The notes beneath the pieces are model-generated. The model ran no database searches. It saw only the letters and a program-made list of their open reading frames with translations, and had not been told where the DNA came from. Below, in pieces: positions 21,587-34,235 of a stretch of 64,000 nt of DNA. The position numbers were made by a program, and so were the translations under genes. How positions within the stretch are numbered: the first letter of the stretch is position 1; every line of letters begins with the position of its first letter. Source of the DNA: Emydura subglobosa (lineage: Eukaryota; Chordata; Testudines; Chelidae); assembly GCA_007922225.1 (NCBI GenBank), contig ML680086.1, forward strand, positions 8,125,472 through 8,189,471, given 5' to 3'.

Positions 21587-24500
21587 CCACCTTCTATTTC
21601 ATTTGGGCAGGGCCAAGCTCTGCTATGGAGGGACATTCCTCCCCTCCAATAGAGGCGTGGGAAGGTAGCAGCGAGTCAGGGTGGAGTTTCCTCCCAGTCT
21701 GCCAGCTAATCTGTGTTCTGGAGCCAGCTATCCCCTGTGTCCAATCAGTCAGTGCTGGTAGGGGGTGGGGCCGGCCCATTCACACTCCTGCCAGCAGGAG
21801 GAGGAGTGTGGGGGGGGGGGACACCAGACAGGCATGAAAAGTACCTGAACCACTGAGTTCTGCTTTTTAAGCTCTGTTTCCTTGTTACCTTATCAACAAA
21901 GGTAATGGTTAGAAGTGGAGACTATAAAAAGAGAACAGAGTGTCGCTGGTTATCAAAAAGGCATGGTGCATTTGCACACCTAGTACCTCATCCAACTCCC
22001 AATGGAGGCAATGGAAAAATTCCCAGTGACTGCAATGGGCATTGGATCAGGACCCTGGCTGGCATGCACATTTACAGTACTTGTGCATGAAGAGAGCCAG
22101 TGGTGAAATGGGTCGTTTGCACATGCAATTACCACACTTGCATGAGTATATAAAACAGGCAGTTGTGCATGCTCCTTTCTAAAGACTTGGGACAGTAAAA
22201 TGTTCAGACAATAATAAGCAGTTAAAATGTTACTGTACATGAGGCCACTTGCAAATTTTGGAAGGTTACATGTTTGATAAGTTTCCATTCAAACTTCCTG
22301 TTTTCGAGCACTCATAACTTTCTGAAATTTCCATCTTTGCAGCTGAAATTTTCCAGGAGCAGTGTCTGCCTGAAAATGAATTGCTCTGGAATGGAAAGTT
22401 TAAGCAAAACCAGTTCTATTCTCTTTGATTAAGAGGAGAGTGCAAAAAATAAACTTTCCCCAGTATAATCCAATTCTTCTGACCTTGTCTGAACACCCTG
22501 GCAGCTGTAAAGGCTGGAAATTGAAAGGTGACATATGTCACCAACCTGCCCCTCTCTGAGAAGCCTTTGCACGTTTAGATTGGATCAAACCATGAGCCTT
22601 TGAAAATCACACACCAAGTGTGCACACAGTGACAACATACACCAAGCATGCACACAGCAAACTCAAATAGTCACGGCAATGGGGCCAGCTGCCCCTTTCA
22701 GGGCCAGGAGGTCTTCAGCCAGCCAGTCATGTTCAGTTATCCCAGCCTGCTACCCCTCTGCTGGGTGTTGGATTTAAGAATCATTGTGCCCTGGGGCAGG
22801 CTGGCTGGCTGAGGAAAAGACTTGGGTCTCCTATGACTAGCCCTGAGGAGAAGGAGCAGCCAGAGAGGAGGAAAGCCCAGCAGATGAGAAGCTGCCTAAG
22901 GAATGCCCAGCATTGGGACTGGCGGGGAAGGAGAGCAGACAGGCTGCTCGAAGGTGAGGCAAGAAACTGAACTAAAGTAGGAACTGGCTAAGGGCTATGG
23001 CCTGCAGGAGGCCCTTGGTAGAATAATAGGCAGTGAGACAGGCCATGGCCACTGGGAGCCCACCTTTAAGGAAGGATGCTGAAGGTAGAGTCCTGCGGGG
23101 CTGAGGACTTTTTGGTTTGATGTTCCTTTCCGACTTGGACTGAGAATGAGGGTATGAGGCATCTGAACTACAACTCCCATGAGGCAGCAACTTAGGCAGA
23201 AACTGTTTAATGTTGAACTGACTTGAAATACAATGAATTAATTCAGGAACGTTAACATTTCCTTTTGGTTGGCTCGTGCCAAATGTATATATTCTTTGAA
23301 CGTTTTGTTCTGTGGAAAAATGTTGATATTGGGACTTTTTGTCCTGACGGGAATGAATACATCTGTTGAATTATTGGAATTTCCCTCACGGCAGAAATTC
23401 CAGTTTTATTATTAGACAGGCAAGTGCAGCAGTGTGAAGAACTTTGCCGTCTAATAACAGAGTCTGAAAGGAATCTCTAAGGGCACAGCCTGACAGCTAG
23501 CTACTGCGTCAGGGGCGATGTGGAGCCGCGCAGCCATGATGGGACCACAGGGAGGCACTGTGTGTCAGGGCCCTCTGCTGGCTGGTCTGGAGGTGAGTGG
23601 TGGGGATGGGGTGCTCAGGGAGAGGTCTTGTTGTGCACCTGTACAAGAGACTTCCACTAGGTACCTTGAATACCTATGTACTGAGTAAAGAGTAGAGTCA
23701 CATGAGAACAATGAAAGGGCAGGAATGGGAGGAGCAGGACGTCCTACGGAAGTGGGAAGCCTGTCTGCTGACTTTCAGGTCCCTATAATATAGTGACCTA
23801 TTATTGACTGGGTAGAGGCTTCCCTTTAGCACCATCAATGCTACTTCCTGGTGAGCCATAGAATCTTTGTAGAATCCCTCCTGTCCCAAGGAAAAAAGAA
23901 CCAAAGCCAGCAGATGAATTCCACTGTCTCATGCACAGTCTATTGCAAAGCATTAACTTCAAATCTATTGGGCCAGCATCTCTTTTTTTCAAAGCGTAGA
24001 CTGAAGTGGATGAGACAGCATTGTTATGTTATACTAGCTGGTTCGTCCATCCTGATAACTCATGCTACAGGCTGGCCCAGCTGGAAAGTTTAGACCTGGA
24101 TCTCTGGCTATGAATTTCATACACCCTGTATTTCACAGATGTTCAGGTCTGGGCTTTACACCCCCTCTGCTTCAGACCCGTGTTAGGTGCAGTTGGAGAT
24201 GTAATCGAATCTCCCACGACTGGTTTGTCACTTTCTTTAATGTAAGATTCAGGGACATGTCTTCCCTGTTCCTGCTGCTAGTGTACAAAGCAGCAAGAAG
24301 AAATCCTGATTTGCATCAGCTGAACTGAAGTGACATTTGAAGGAAGTGAAATTGCGTGTCCTCATTAGGAAGCTCAGCAGGTAGTAATGAAAATCATAAA
24401 GGACAACAAACTCTGTGTGGGGATCATTTAGTTAACATGCTTACATACTGTCTTCGTGTCTCCTGTGTGACTGCCCTTCCCTCCCATTGCAAAGGTGTTT

Positions 24501-25194
24501 TCTGTTTTAAATGTCCCCTGGCTGATTTGACATACTGGAAGGAAAGGTTACAGTGATCTGCTCTGTCTAATCTCTTAACTTGAATAATCTAAGAACTGTG
24601 TATATGTCGTAAATTACCATCATGTTTGTATATGAAGTGAAAGATAACAAACAACAGGTCAACTTCTGATTAATTTGGATTTGAATTAGCATTAGTGATT
24701 TTTGCATTGGAATAAGCAATCAGAAATGATTGTTTGTTCATCTAGCTGTATAACTTGTACATGCATCCACTGAGGGTCAGAAGAACTGAGCAACCACAAA
24801 TTCTACTGAAGTCAATGAGAATGGTAGGTGTTCAGCACCCTGGAAAAAAAGGCCAATGCTGCACAGTGCAGATAGATTTGGAATTCACATAGATGAAATT
24901 TGGATAAGGCAAAAACAGGCAAAATGAGAAATTGTCATTTAAAAATAAAATTATATCTGAGGTAAAATTGGGTCTGCTCACCCTTGCACAGTCTTGACGA
25001 TCTTAAAAGGTCAGGTCTTTCAAACCTTGGCTTCCACTTGGGAGCATACACAGTTACAAGTGTACAAACTTGTGCCTAAACTTTCCAGGGGCAAAAACTT
25101 GTGACTGCATTGACACTTATGTATGTGCCCTTTAAATTTTCCAACACATGCAGGCAGGACCCGTTATGGCCAAAAGGTTTTGCAAGTGCAAATT
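21587..25194. other. No gene recognised; one G run and a GC-richer patch
   Basis: A run of ten Gs lies near 21,811. The stretch 22,680-23,180 is purine- and GC-richer and may be an unassigned old repeat. Otherwise no coding signal, RNA gene or named repeat is visible. Confidence 0.35.
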
Positions 25195-25905
25195 CTGACA
25201 CACGTTAGATCTCCTGCAAGGATCAGAATTTGGGAGTCATGGTGGACAGCTAAGTGAATGTGAGCTCCTTGTGCCACATTATGGCCAGAAGCGTTAATGG
25301 GGTCCTTAGATAAATCAACACGGAAATCTGGAGTAGGAGTAGAGAGGTTATTATACCTCTGTATTTGGCACTGGTGCAAATGCTACTAGAATACTGTGCC
25401 TAGTTCTGGTGACCACAATTCAAGAAGGATGTTGATAAATTGGAGAGGGTTCAGAGATGAGCCACGAAAATGGGTAAAGAATTAGAAAACATACCCTATA
25501 GCGATAGACCGAAGGAGCTCAATCTGTTTAGTTTAACAAAGAGAAGTTTATAGGGTGACTTTATCACAGTTTATAAGTAGCTACATGGGGAACAAATATT
25601 TGAAAATGGGCTCTTTGATCTAGCTGATAAAGGGTAAACATGTTCCAATGGCTGAAAGTTGAAACTAGACGCACTCAGACTGGAAATAAGACTAATTTCT
25701 AACTGCGAGGACAATTTTAACATTGGAACAATTTACCAAGGGTCATGGTGAGTTCTTCATCACTGGCATTTTTTAAATCAAGATTGGATGTTTCTCAAAA
25801 AGATATACTCCAGGAATTTGGGGGGAGAAATTCTCTGGTCTATATTATACAGGAAGTCAGACATGATCACAATAGTCCCACAAAGCCTTGAAATCTATTA
25901 ATTTT
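25195..25905 (+). mobile_element. CR1 3' fragment, sense, second subfamily
   Basis: The translation and 3' UTR track the CR1 C-terminal region: GGCACTGGTGCAAATGCTAC, GAAGGATGTTGATAAATTGG, GAGAGGGTTCAGAGATGAGC, CAATCTGTTTAGTTTAACAA and AACAATTTACCAAGGGTCAT. It ends with a decayed GGAAGTCAGACATGATCACA ... CTTGAAATCTATTAA tail. It belongs to a different CR1 subfamily from the 2,085 and 60,824 copies. Frames are broken throughout. Confidence 0.88.
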
Positions 25906-26665
25906 TAGCAGGTCTTTGCACCTGCAAAGTGCAAGCCCAGGTATGTCTGTGTCAGTTGTACATGTGCTCAAGTGGAAGCCAGGCAGAGAAGTGACTGACA
26001 ATCTACCTCAAATTGGAAAGGCAGAAGTAGGAGCAAGGCAATATAAATAAAATCCGAGTGAGGCTCAGTGATTGGAGGCTGAGTGCTTCTGGGGTCTGAC
26101 AGGATTTCCAAGTCTTGTCAAGAAGCAAAGTAAAGGGGCTTTTAGCATTTGTCTATTAACTACAAACATAAGGGTGGCATATAAAAATGTATAAGCATGT
26201 ACAAAGCATGACATTGGGAGGGAAAAAAGGAAACAAAATAACTGTTCAGAGAAGTTTTGAAGGAGCGGAGGAGGTGATGATGGCAGAGATAAGAGCAGTG
26301 GCAAGGTGATACTCAGCTCTGAAAAGGTCTTTCTAAGGAGAGAGTGGAAACCAATGCATAGTCTCTAGACAGAGGAGATGGACACTGAAGAAATGCTTGA
26401 CAGTGGTGTTTTGAACTGGAGGAAGGGAGCTGGGAGAATGGGAAGCCAAAGAGAAACATCTTGCAGTGACAAGACATTAGCAGAGCACAAGTTGGCAACA
26501 TCTTGGCAGTAGGGAAGGGGAAGAAAGGACAAAACATGGAGACACTGCATAGGAAGTGCTGAGGCTTGGCAAAAGCCTGGTTGTAATGGGGAAGAGAATG
26601 CGAGGAGGTCAAAGATAACAACACGGTTGCAAGCTTAGGTGACGGAAAGGATGATAAAGTTGTCA
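25906..26665. other. No gene recognised
   Basis: No supported coding sequence; minus-strand frames near 26,313-26,666 are CT-rich and motif-free. Confidence 0.4.
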
Positions 26666-27685
26666 AGCGGTCTGGATTGATTTAAATCAAAGCAATTTCA
26701 ATCACTGATTTCAAACCTTGATTTAAATAATTGATTTTCATTGTGTTTTGCATTTGAACTTTTTAGTTAGTTTCCTAAAAAAAATTTGATTCTATTAGTT
26801 GGTAACCATTAAAAGATGTTGTTGGCAAATAAATGTAACCTTTACCCTAAATTTGGTGCTTTGTTTTACTAAGGGCTAGTCTACACTTAAAACTTACAGT
26901 GGAAAAGCTGTGCCACTGTAAAAGCACTTGTGTAGCCGCGTTATGTCGATGAGAGACAGCTCTCCCACCAACATAATAAAACCACCTAAATGAGCGGTAG
27001 TAGCTGTGTCAGTGGGCGACATAATGTAAGTAGCATATCTCACATCAACCTACTTACATCTACGCAGGGCAGCATCCTCACAATGCTACATCAACAGGAC
27101 AGCGCCTCCCACCGATACTGCCTTCCATCTTTCAGGGAGGTGGATTAATTCAGTCGACGGGAGAGCACTCTCCCATCGACTGAGCAGGTCTACACAGACC
27201 CACTCAATCAATGCCACTGTATCAACATCTGCCGTGACGGCAGTGCAGACATGCCCCTAGTTTTTATTCATAGGTTGGAAGAGGAGCTCCCAATTGGTTT
27301 CTCAACTTTGACTGCACTAGTCATTGAACTGAACTAGCTGAATAAACTGACGCAAAGAAAATATTCTCTTTGCCCTGCAAAAGTGAGATTACTGCTGTTA
27401 AAAACTGGTTTAGCCCTTTAACAGACTCTGGTTTTAGGTGCTTAGCCAGTGACTTCCACCAGTTCAGTGGTTTGACTTTCTTTAAAACTTGGCAGCAAAC
27501 ATGCACTGCTTAATATTTTTTGTATTTAACATAAATGATTTAATAGATTACGATAAATTTAGGCAACATAGGTTGTCACAATTTCAAATTTAATTTTAAA
27601 TAGGTTTAATGTTTTTTTAAAAAATCTGTGATTTAAATTGAAAAATATCCAATTTACATAAAATAAAATCAGTGAGTCACTAGTG
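26666..27685. mobile_element. GATTTAAAT repeat, split by a miniature element
   Basis: Left part (26,666-26,867) contains GATTGATTTAAATCAAAG and TTGATTTAAATAATTGATT. Right part (27,262-27,685) ends with AAATCTGTGATTTAAATTG and AAATCAGTGAGTCAC. The parts look like two ends of one element, interrupted by the insertion at 26,868-27,261. I recall GATTTAAATC-rich elements as common in turtles; superfamily unknown. Confidence 0.55.
26868..27261. mobile_element. Miniature DNA element nested in repeat
   Basis: Terminal inverted repeats pair 15 of 19 positions: ACTAAGGGCTAGTCTACAC at the left, and ACTAGGGGCATGTCTGCAC read from the right end on the minus strand. The body is non-coding and GC-richer than its host. 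Flanking T-rich sequence does not allow a confident target duplication. A presumed non-autonomous DNA transposon. Confidence 0.72.
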
Positions 27686-29440
27686 CAATAATGATACTTT
27701 GGGTGCATTGGCTGGAAAAATAAAAAACTATTGTGAAAAGTGTCTTCCATTTGCTGTCCAGCAATAGTGAATAGTGCAGGATATTGCTGTATATAACAGG
27801 CCAGTATTTAGGGCTGCATCTGTAAAGTACAACATATGGCTCTGTTAGCATTTGTGTGTATATGTAGTACATGTAAGTCAGCCAGTATTTGTGTGTGCTT
27901 GTCCATGGCTTTGTACAGGGATATCAGCCAGTGTGTGTGGGTGACTGCAAATAACACAACATGCAAAGCTGTGCCAATATGTACATTTGAGCCCAGGACA
28001 GTAAATGAGTACAACATACACATCTATGAAGAATTCATGTCCTTCCTTGGAATAGAGGAGAGGCATTCAAGAGGCTCTAAGGGCAGAAAAGCAGAACCTG
28101 CTATTAATTAAAAAATTAAAACCCCTCAGATCTGGAGAATCAAAGGAAGCACAACAAATCTGGATTGTCCATGCCAAAACCAACTTGTTAGTTTATAATT
28201 CAACATGTGTTACCAGCTCCTATTATTAGAAGTCCAAATTTCCTCTGTCATGGGAAGAGACTGAGACGGCTCCTTTTAGCCTTGTGTAAGTTAATTACAG
28301 TACACATGTTAAAAGCTGCATCTGTTTTAGTCAATCTAGTTGATTATTCCAGTGCTTTATTTTTAGTTCTCATCAAGGTGAAGGATGACACTAATATAAA
28401 TGGAGGGTTTCCTGCAGATGTTGCTCTGCTAAGTGCTCTCCAGAACCAGCACTGCCAGGACTCTGACAAGAACTTCTTTCCCTGAGAAGTATTGCTCCTG
28501 AGATGGTTTAGATGAAGTATCAAGGGAACTGAGGAAAGAAAAATCTTTACAACAGGCTTTGACTGCAAGCTGCAAAAAAGATAGCTAGTCCCTTACCAAA
28601 AAAAAAGGCAATGGTAATCCTAGGGCTGTCAGACTTTATAATACTAGAGTGGTTACAATCTCATCAAGGCTCCATATCTATTCCAAGCACCTCTTAAAGC
28701 ATATCTCACTGTTGTCATGACTGAATGCTTTCATTCCTTCACCATACAGTGTTTGTCCACTACTGTTCTAGCTATTCCACTTCTGCTGCCCAGGGTCTCT
28801 CATTATTTAACTTTCAGGGACAGATCCTTAGTGGGTGTAAACCAGATTCTGAAGTCAGTTGAGTCATACCACATTCATACTAGAAAATGTTCTTACCCTC
28901 CAAATCTAGCAAGCCTTTAATTACATGAATCAGGCCCTCGGTATGAAAGAAGGAAACATACCACTCTGAGACTTAAGTATTGTGAAAAAAAACACAGCGC
29001 AGCTCACTTGCTGCAGATATGGCAGTGCCTGCTTGGTGCACATCTAACCATCAGTCTCTAAACCCAGGATTACATTATACGGATTACTACGTTAGAGGAT
29101 GCATTAGAAACCTCTTTACTGGCATGGACTGCGGTGGAGATAGAGGTGACCATGAAGCAATCAGTGGTCATGTGTCTCCAAGGGCCCCAGGGATATCATT
29201 ATGTTTACTATTCATCCACGTACACGGCACAGTTCAAAAGTATCTGTGTTTCACAAAATTAGAATAGACCAGACAAGTGACATACAAATTTGGAGCAGAA
29301 AGAGTCTTCAGTTTGGATTTTAAAACAGTAATTAAGTCTGACAACCAGCTCTTTCTGCATTGGTGGCTTGGCACCCTGTCCCAACCTGTGCAAATGGAGC
29401 CTTCATTTTGACAGCTACTGTTTCCTGCAGTAATATTCAT
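27686..29440. other. No gene recognised
   Basis: Short frames below 95 codons on both strands, no motifs. The segment 28,370-28,490 has a balanced composition that could be a conserved element, but nothing more can be said from the sequence. Confidence 0.35.
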
Positions 29441-29560
29441 AGACTCATAGACTTTAAGGTCAGAAGGGACCCTTTTGTCCATCTACTTTGACCTCCTGCA
29501 CAACGCAGGCCACAGAACCTCATCCACCCACTCCTGTTTACCTTGGACTAGCCATTCTTG
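29441..29560 (-). mobile_element. CR1 3'-end fragment, antisense
   Basis: CATAGACTCATAGACTTTAA then GGTCAGAAGGGACCC, then GACCTCCTGCACAACGCAGG and CATCCACCCACTCCTG. This is the reversed tail of the same CR1 subfamily as at 4,550-4,634. Confidence 0.92.
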
Positions 29561-30687
29561 CTCCAGAGGGCAGGGTGACTTGCAGTCTGAGCAGAAAAAC
29601 ACTCTGAGGTGAAGCTCCGTTGCTCGGAGATGGTATCAATTATATCTGTTCCTCCTCCCCTACTGAAGTGAGGAACAAGTCCTCAGCTATTGTAAATTGA
29701 CAAATCTCCATTGACTTCCCTGGAGCTACCTTAATCTGGCCTTTAATATCTTGGCCTCCTAGGTTTTTAATTTACAAGGATTTTTGCCCCTAAAACTTCA
29801 TCTGTCTTTGGAATGGCAGTTCAGCACCTGTCATCCCAGGTGCTGGCCGGCCTTCTTTTGATCAACGTTTGTATGGCATTTGATGTAATTGGCCTGACCT
29901 ACGTTTTCTGGATCACAGGAAAACCCTACCAGAGTGCTGAATCTGCGGCATTTTGCCTTGTGGCAGCAATTTGGCAGGATGGTAGAATGACACCATCTGA
30001 AAATAATTGAGCTTGACTTTATCTGGGCTTTTGCAAGGAGTGTTTGTACTGCGGGTTGCCCTCCTTTGGATTCCTTTTGCGTGCTTTGTTTGTTGCTTGT
30101 ATCTACTCATGTCAGTCCCAGAAAAATTGGCTAGAAAAGAGAACCTGCTATTCTACACAATAATGGTACATCAAGATCTCAGGCACTGCCTCCGGCCTTG
30201 GCTGCCTCCCCTCAAAAATGATATAGCAGAGACTGCAAAGGTCCAAAGAAGGGGAAGATAATCCATGGTTAAAATATGCTGTCCCTGATCCTCAGTTACG
30301 GCTGAAGGACTCTTAGTGAAACTCAGGAGAGTGGGTGGCTTTAAACTACTCCCCAGGTTCTGCAGCCAGCTATATACCAGTCCGTTTCCCCAGCATCACT
30401 TAGAGCAGCTTGAGGGTTGCTTTAACTTATACCACCTCGCCCAAAAGATCATTACAGCATCTTAGAATCAGCAGGGCATAGGGGACCTCTATTGTCCCTC
30501 TTCCCTCCAATGATGCCCCCTACTCTAGCCACAAGTTGGGAGTGACATAAAAACCTCTTTCCCAGTTGCACACCTCTGGAGGATCACCCTTCCCTGGGAT
30601 GACCCTCCCATGGCCCTGACACAGCTGCAGATGAGAGCCAAAGAAGACTGCCAAAACAAGGTTTATTTCACTCGGAAAGAAGAATTA
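29561..30687. other. No gene recognised
   Basis: A 65-codon hydrophobic frame at 29,813-30,010 has no recognised family and no clear splice sites. Nothing else notable. Confidence 0.35.
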
Positions 30688-30795
30688 GGCTGTATCTATG
30701 CTATGAGCGAGGGATGGGATTCCCAGCTCACGTACACCTACCCACACTAGCTCGAGGAGAGTTCGCATGAATATAAATAGCAGTGTCACCGCTGT
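30688..30795. mobile_element. Miniature element fragment
   Basis: CTGTATCTATGCTATGAGCG, GATTCCCAGCTCACG, CACACTAGCTCGAGG and AAATAGCAGTGTCACC resemble a dispersed non-autonomous element I recall from turtle DNA. Ends and class are not visible, so the call is tentative. Confidence 0.35.
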
Positions 30796-31065
30796 AGAGA
30801 AGGGCATTTAGAAGCAATAAAAGGAAGTGCTCAGAAAGCAGCTCCATTGTTGATATTGGTCTCTAGATACAAAGCTGTAAGTCACAGACAAAGTGCAATG
30901 GGTACTTCCTGTAATTGTCAATGTGTAACAAGTGCGATCAGAGGAATCAGGGAGGTGATGACGATGTGCTTTTTCTCATCAGCATGCACAAAGACAAGGA
31001 GATTCCCCACCTCCCCAGAAAAACATACCACTTGACAAAGCAGGGAGATGATAACAGAATGCTAT

Positions 31066-31350
31066 GCCAAAGTTATTGCTGTGTAACCTGCTACAGGAGA
31101 CAGAAAAAATAATCGTATGCTTACCCCATAATAACATGGCACTTATAAGTACCATAGCAAAAACAACAAGAGTCCTGTAGCACTTTAAAGACTAACAAAT
31201 TTAATTTCTGCAGGCATAAGCTTTCGTGGGCTGTAACCCACTTCGTCACATGTTCCTTACGAAGTGGGTTAAAGCCCATGAAAGCTTATGCCTGCAGAAA
31301 TTAAATTTGTTAGTCTTTAAAGTGCGGTAAGTACCATACAAATTCTTAGA
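31066..31350. repeat. Unnamed repeat copy 1, split by fold-back insertion
   Basis: The segments 31,066-31,156 and 31,328-31,350 match 32,887-32,980: GTGTAACCTGC, GGAGACAGAAA, TAATAATC or AATAATCG, GCTTACC, GGCACTTATAAGTACCA and ACAAATTCTT. The match is interrupted in this copy only by the insertion at 31,157-31,327. Confidence 0.8.
31146..31338. mobile_element. Fold-back (snap-back) insertion with 11-bp TSD
   Basis: The insertion spans 31,157-31,327 and is flanked by identical TAAGTACCATA (31,146-31,156 and 31,328-31,338). Its core is a 66-base inverted repeat, 31,181-31,246 against 31,259-31,324, with only two mismatches and a 12-base loop. The left arm carries AACAACAAGAGTCCTGTAGC and GCATAAGCTTTCGTGGGC, matching the single copy at 34,990-35,090 in the same orientation. 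The right arm is the same sequence inverted and truncated. The target duplication length suits target-primed retrotransposition. Confidence 0.9.
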
Positions 31351-31386
31351 CTACTATATGACCCTTCTAACCCTATGATTCTATGA
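31345..31386 (+). mobile_element. CR1 terminal fragment, sense
   Basis: AGACTACTATATGACCC then TAACCCTATGATTCTATGAA matches the last 45 bases of the CR1 ending at 3,888. A very short CR1 tail. Confidence 0.8.
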
Positions 31387-32619
31387 ATGGCCTGCAAGTG
31401 TCACCTCCGTTCCCCATCTTGGCTAAAGAATTAGAAAGATGCTGGCACCACAAGTCCCTTAGGATCTGAGTGTGGGTCAAGTCTGAGAATTTAATTGCAG
31501 CTTTTATTGGCCATCACTGTCAGTAAGTGCAGGCCTACTCCAGGTGGCAGAAATTACTATTAAAAAGAAAGGGGAGTTTTAAGGTGTAATGCAGTAATAC
31601 TGCTCTGATGGGTGTATAAATGGAGCAAGGTTTTTTCCATTATATATCTAAAACCCCATTTCTGCAGGCCTGTGAGAGGTATCCATCTATTCTATATGGT
31701 ACTCCATTGTATGATACAGGAGCATGGGAAAGCCTTGTGCTGGGGGTATACATGCTTATATGGGCAACTAGGTATTCGTAGCTGCCAAGTTTTGTACATC
31801 TTTCTAGCAACCGGTCATAGAGGTCCCTCACAGCATCTCCTGAGCTGTTGAAGCAGGTGAGTGGGGGGGAGGGGCAAGACCCCTTAGATCTGGAAGAAGA
31901 GAGCTTGGGAGCCACTAGGGTTAATTGTGGGGTCGGGGTTGTTGAGTGGGAGAGAGTCTGGGGGATTATGGGAATGAAGCTAAGGGTGTAGGTTGCTATG
32001 GGGCAGGTGGGAGCCTAGGAGTGGTGCTGGGTGGGGGATCCCAGCTCAGTGTGGGTGAAGGGTTGTTGGGTGTTTCGTTTGCAAAGAGTGACTCTGCGGG
32101 CAGGTTAAGCTGAAAAAGGGGAACGTCACTAAACCCTGGGCCTCGCTCTGACCACATGGCTGAGCTGTTTCCAGACCAACTCCCTGGTTTCCCTTTCCCG
32201 TGGTGTCCCGTCAATAACAGGCCCTCCAGGGAACATGGGCTTTCTGACTCCAGTTCCACTGACCATGATACACCAGATGGGGAAGCCTCTCTTGCTCTCT
32301 CTTAAAGAGTCATTGGGAGTGGGGAGAGAATGAGAGCAAGAGGATGAGAATGGCACTATACCCTGGTGCTTTGAGCTCTCACCCAGGATGGGGGCAACCC
32401 AAGATCCAGTCCCCCTGCTCTTTCTGAGGGAGGTCATCCTCCTCCTCTGTCTCTGCCCCTGCTCTCAGGGCCTCATGCTAAAATTGCAAAGAGGGTTCCT
32501 TGCTGTGTGAACTGCAAGCATATTTATGGGCTGCAGTGTAATCTAAGGCAGGCACTCAGGCATTCCCAGAATACCAGACATTCCAGCACTTCCTGGAATA
32601 GTGTGGGCCCACCCCAGCC
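31387..32619. other. No gene recognised
   Basis: Contains a G-rich patch at 31,858-31,876 and GC-richer text to 32,460. Frames on the minus strand (31,996-32,437) carry no motif. Confidence 0.35.
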
Positions 32620-32870
32620 GCCATGACCTTGCATGTATGGTGCATACAAAGTCACACCACATGCACGGGGGACACCATTGTGAAGAGCACAGCACTCCAT
32701 CCCTGGTGTGTGCGAAGCTATGGCAGTGAGGCAGAGGTCTGGGCTCTTCAAAATGACATCCCTATCCAATATGGGACAAAACCATGTTTAGTTTTGTCTC
32801 AGTACTGGATGGGGGACAACCCATGAAAAAAGAGGACTGTCCCATTTAAAACTGGATGAATAACCTGCCT
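32620..32870. repeat. Possible unassigned repeat
   Basis: GAGGACTGTCCCATTTAAAACTGGAT-like text (shown in part) and the TGCATGTATGGTGCATACA palindrome look like pieces of a dispersed element. No ends or target duplication are visible. Confidence 0.25.
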
Positions 32871-32886
32871 AGTATAATTACACTTA

Positions 32887-32980
32887 ACAAGCCCAAAGCT
32901 ACAACTGTGTAACCTGCCTTGGGAGACAGAAATAATAATCACGTGCTTACCTTATAGGGCACTTATAAGTACCAGACAAA
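32887..32980. repeat. Unnamed repeat copy 2 (empty-site paralogue)
   Basis: Matches the sequence around the fold-back insertion but is continuous: CACTTATAAGTACCAGACAAATTC runs straight through the point where copy 1 holds 171 extra bases plus a duplicated TAAGTACCATA. It represents the pre-insertion structure. Confidence 0.8.
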
Positions 32981-33479
32981 TTCTTTGCTATTCCCTCTGT
33001 GTTCCCACATGGGTAGCCAGCAGCTTCAGTGTATGTAAAACACATGTACATGATGCCCTCATGGTAGCCAGTTCTATATGGTAACTCGGTATCCGCCCTC
33101 AGCCTCATTTTCTGTTGTAGGAACTCCTGTGTCCTAATCAGAAGATGTAGCTGGCATTTCCAACACCTGGGCAACATCTTTAGTGAAGTATTTGTGATGA
33201 TCCTAGAATGTGACTGCTAAAATCTGGAAGTTGGATGCATGAGGCCTAATGTTCTTCTGAGCATCTGCCAGCTTCACTGACTTTCCAACGTCTATCTTCA
33301 TTGCATAGCCCTAATTTTGCGACTGTGTAAGTACCTGGATCTGCAAGACTAGTATAGATTGGTGCACCGCAGTCCCGTCTGTTGTCTTCCTGTGGCATGC
33401 AATAGTTGAGTCTCCTGTGGGCTGTAGTATTTTGGTCTAATTATGATTGTTGGCTTGGTGTACAGGCACGGGGCGGTGT
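32981..33479. other. No gene recognised
   Basis: No supported gene or named repeat. Confidence 0.35.
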
Positions 33480-33552
33480 TCAGAAGCCTGTGATGTACAG
33501 GATTTCAGACTAAATGACCTCCTGGTCCCTTCTGGCCTTAAACTCTGTGGCT
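33480..33552 (+). mobile_element. CR1 3'-end fragment, sense
   Basis: CTGTGATGTACAGGATTTCA, GACTAAATGACCTCCTGGTC and CCTTCTGGCCTTAAACTCTG are a diverged copy of the tail at 4,550-4,634. Confidence 0.85.
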
Positions 33553-34235
33553 ATGCTTTGTTCTGCCCACTGGAAAAAGTCCTAGATTCTGCCAGGGCAG
33601 TGAAAGTTCTAATCTTCTTAATTCAATAAATGGTAAAATGAGACTGGGGAGAGGGAAGGGGGTACCAACAGGAAAGATCAGGAAACAGAGGTTCATAGAC
33701 AGGGCAAAATAATGCTATATATTAAAGAAATCTTGGAGGTGAGTGAAAGCTGAGAAACACAATTGAAAATGGTACACAAGTTACATATCACCCTGGGCCC
33801 AAGAAGGAAATTTTTCCTGTTGACTAGCCCTCTGAGTCTTCAGTGGAGAGTTGAAACAGCAAAATGACCCCACTGTGGGTGAACCTATCATCTGATTCAT
33901 TCTTTTTAGGAAGTGATCTCATTTGAGCTATCAAACTGCTGTTTCTGGAGCTGTTTATATTCGGGGACCTCTCTGACCTATCTTCTGTTTACCAAGAAAC
34001 ACCTCAGACCTAGTTTATTTCCAGCTGACAAGAGCTTCCTTATCTGTTGAATCATTGACAATTCCCCCTTTGCTTACCTTGTGTGGAACTACTCTCTTGG
34101 GACATTTGGCAAAGGGAAAGAAACAGAGCGATGTACTGAACAGAAGTGAAGAATTGGACTTCTAAGAGTCATAGAAGCCTTTTCTAAGCTCTCTGAGTGA
34201 GAGAGCAATCAAAGGAGCAGAAATAGGGCTGGGCG

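Noticed and set aside
29813..30010. 65-codon hydrophobic frame that looked like a membrane exon
   Set aside because: No family recognised, no convincing splice sites, no neighbouring exons.
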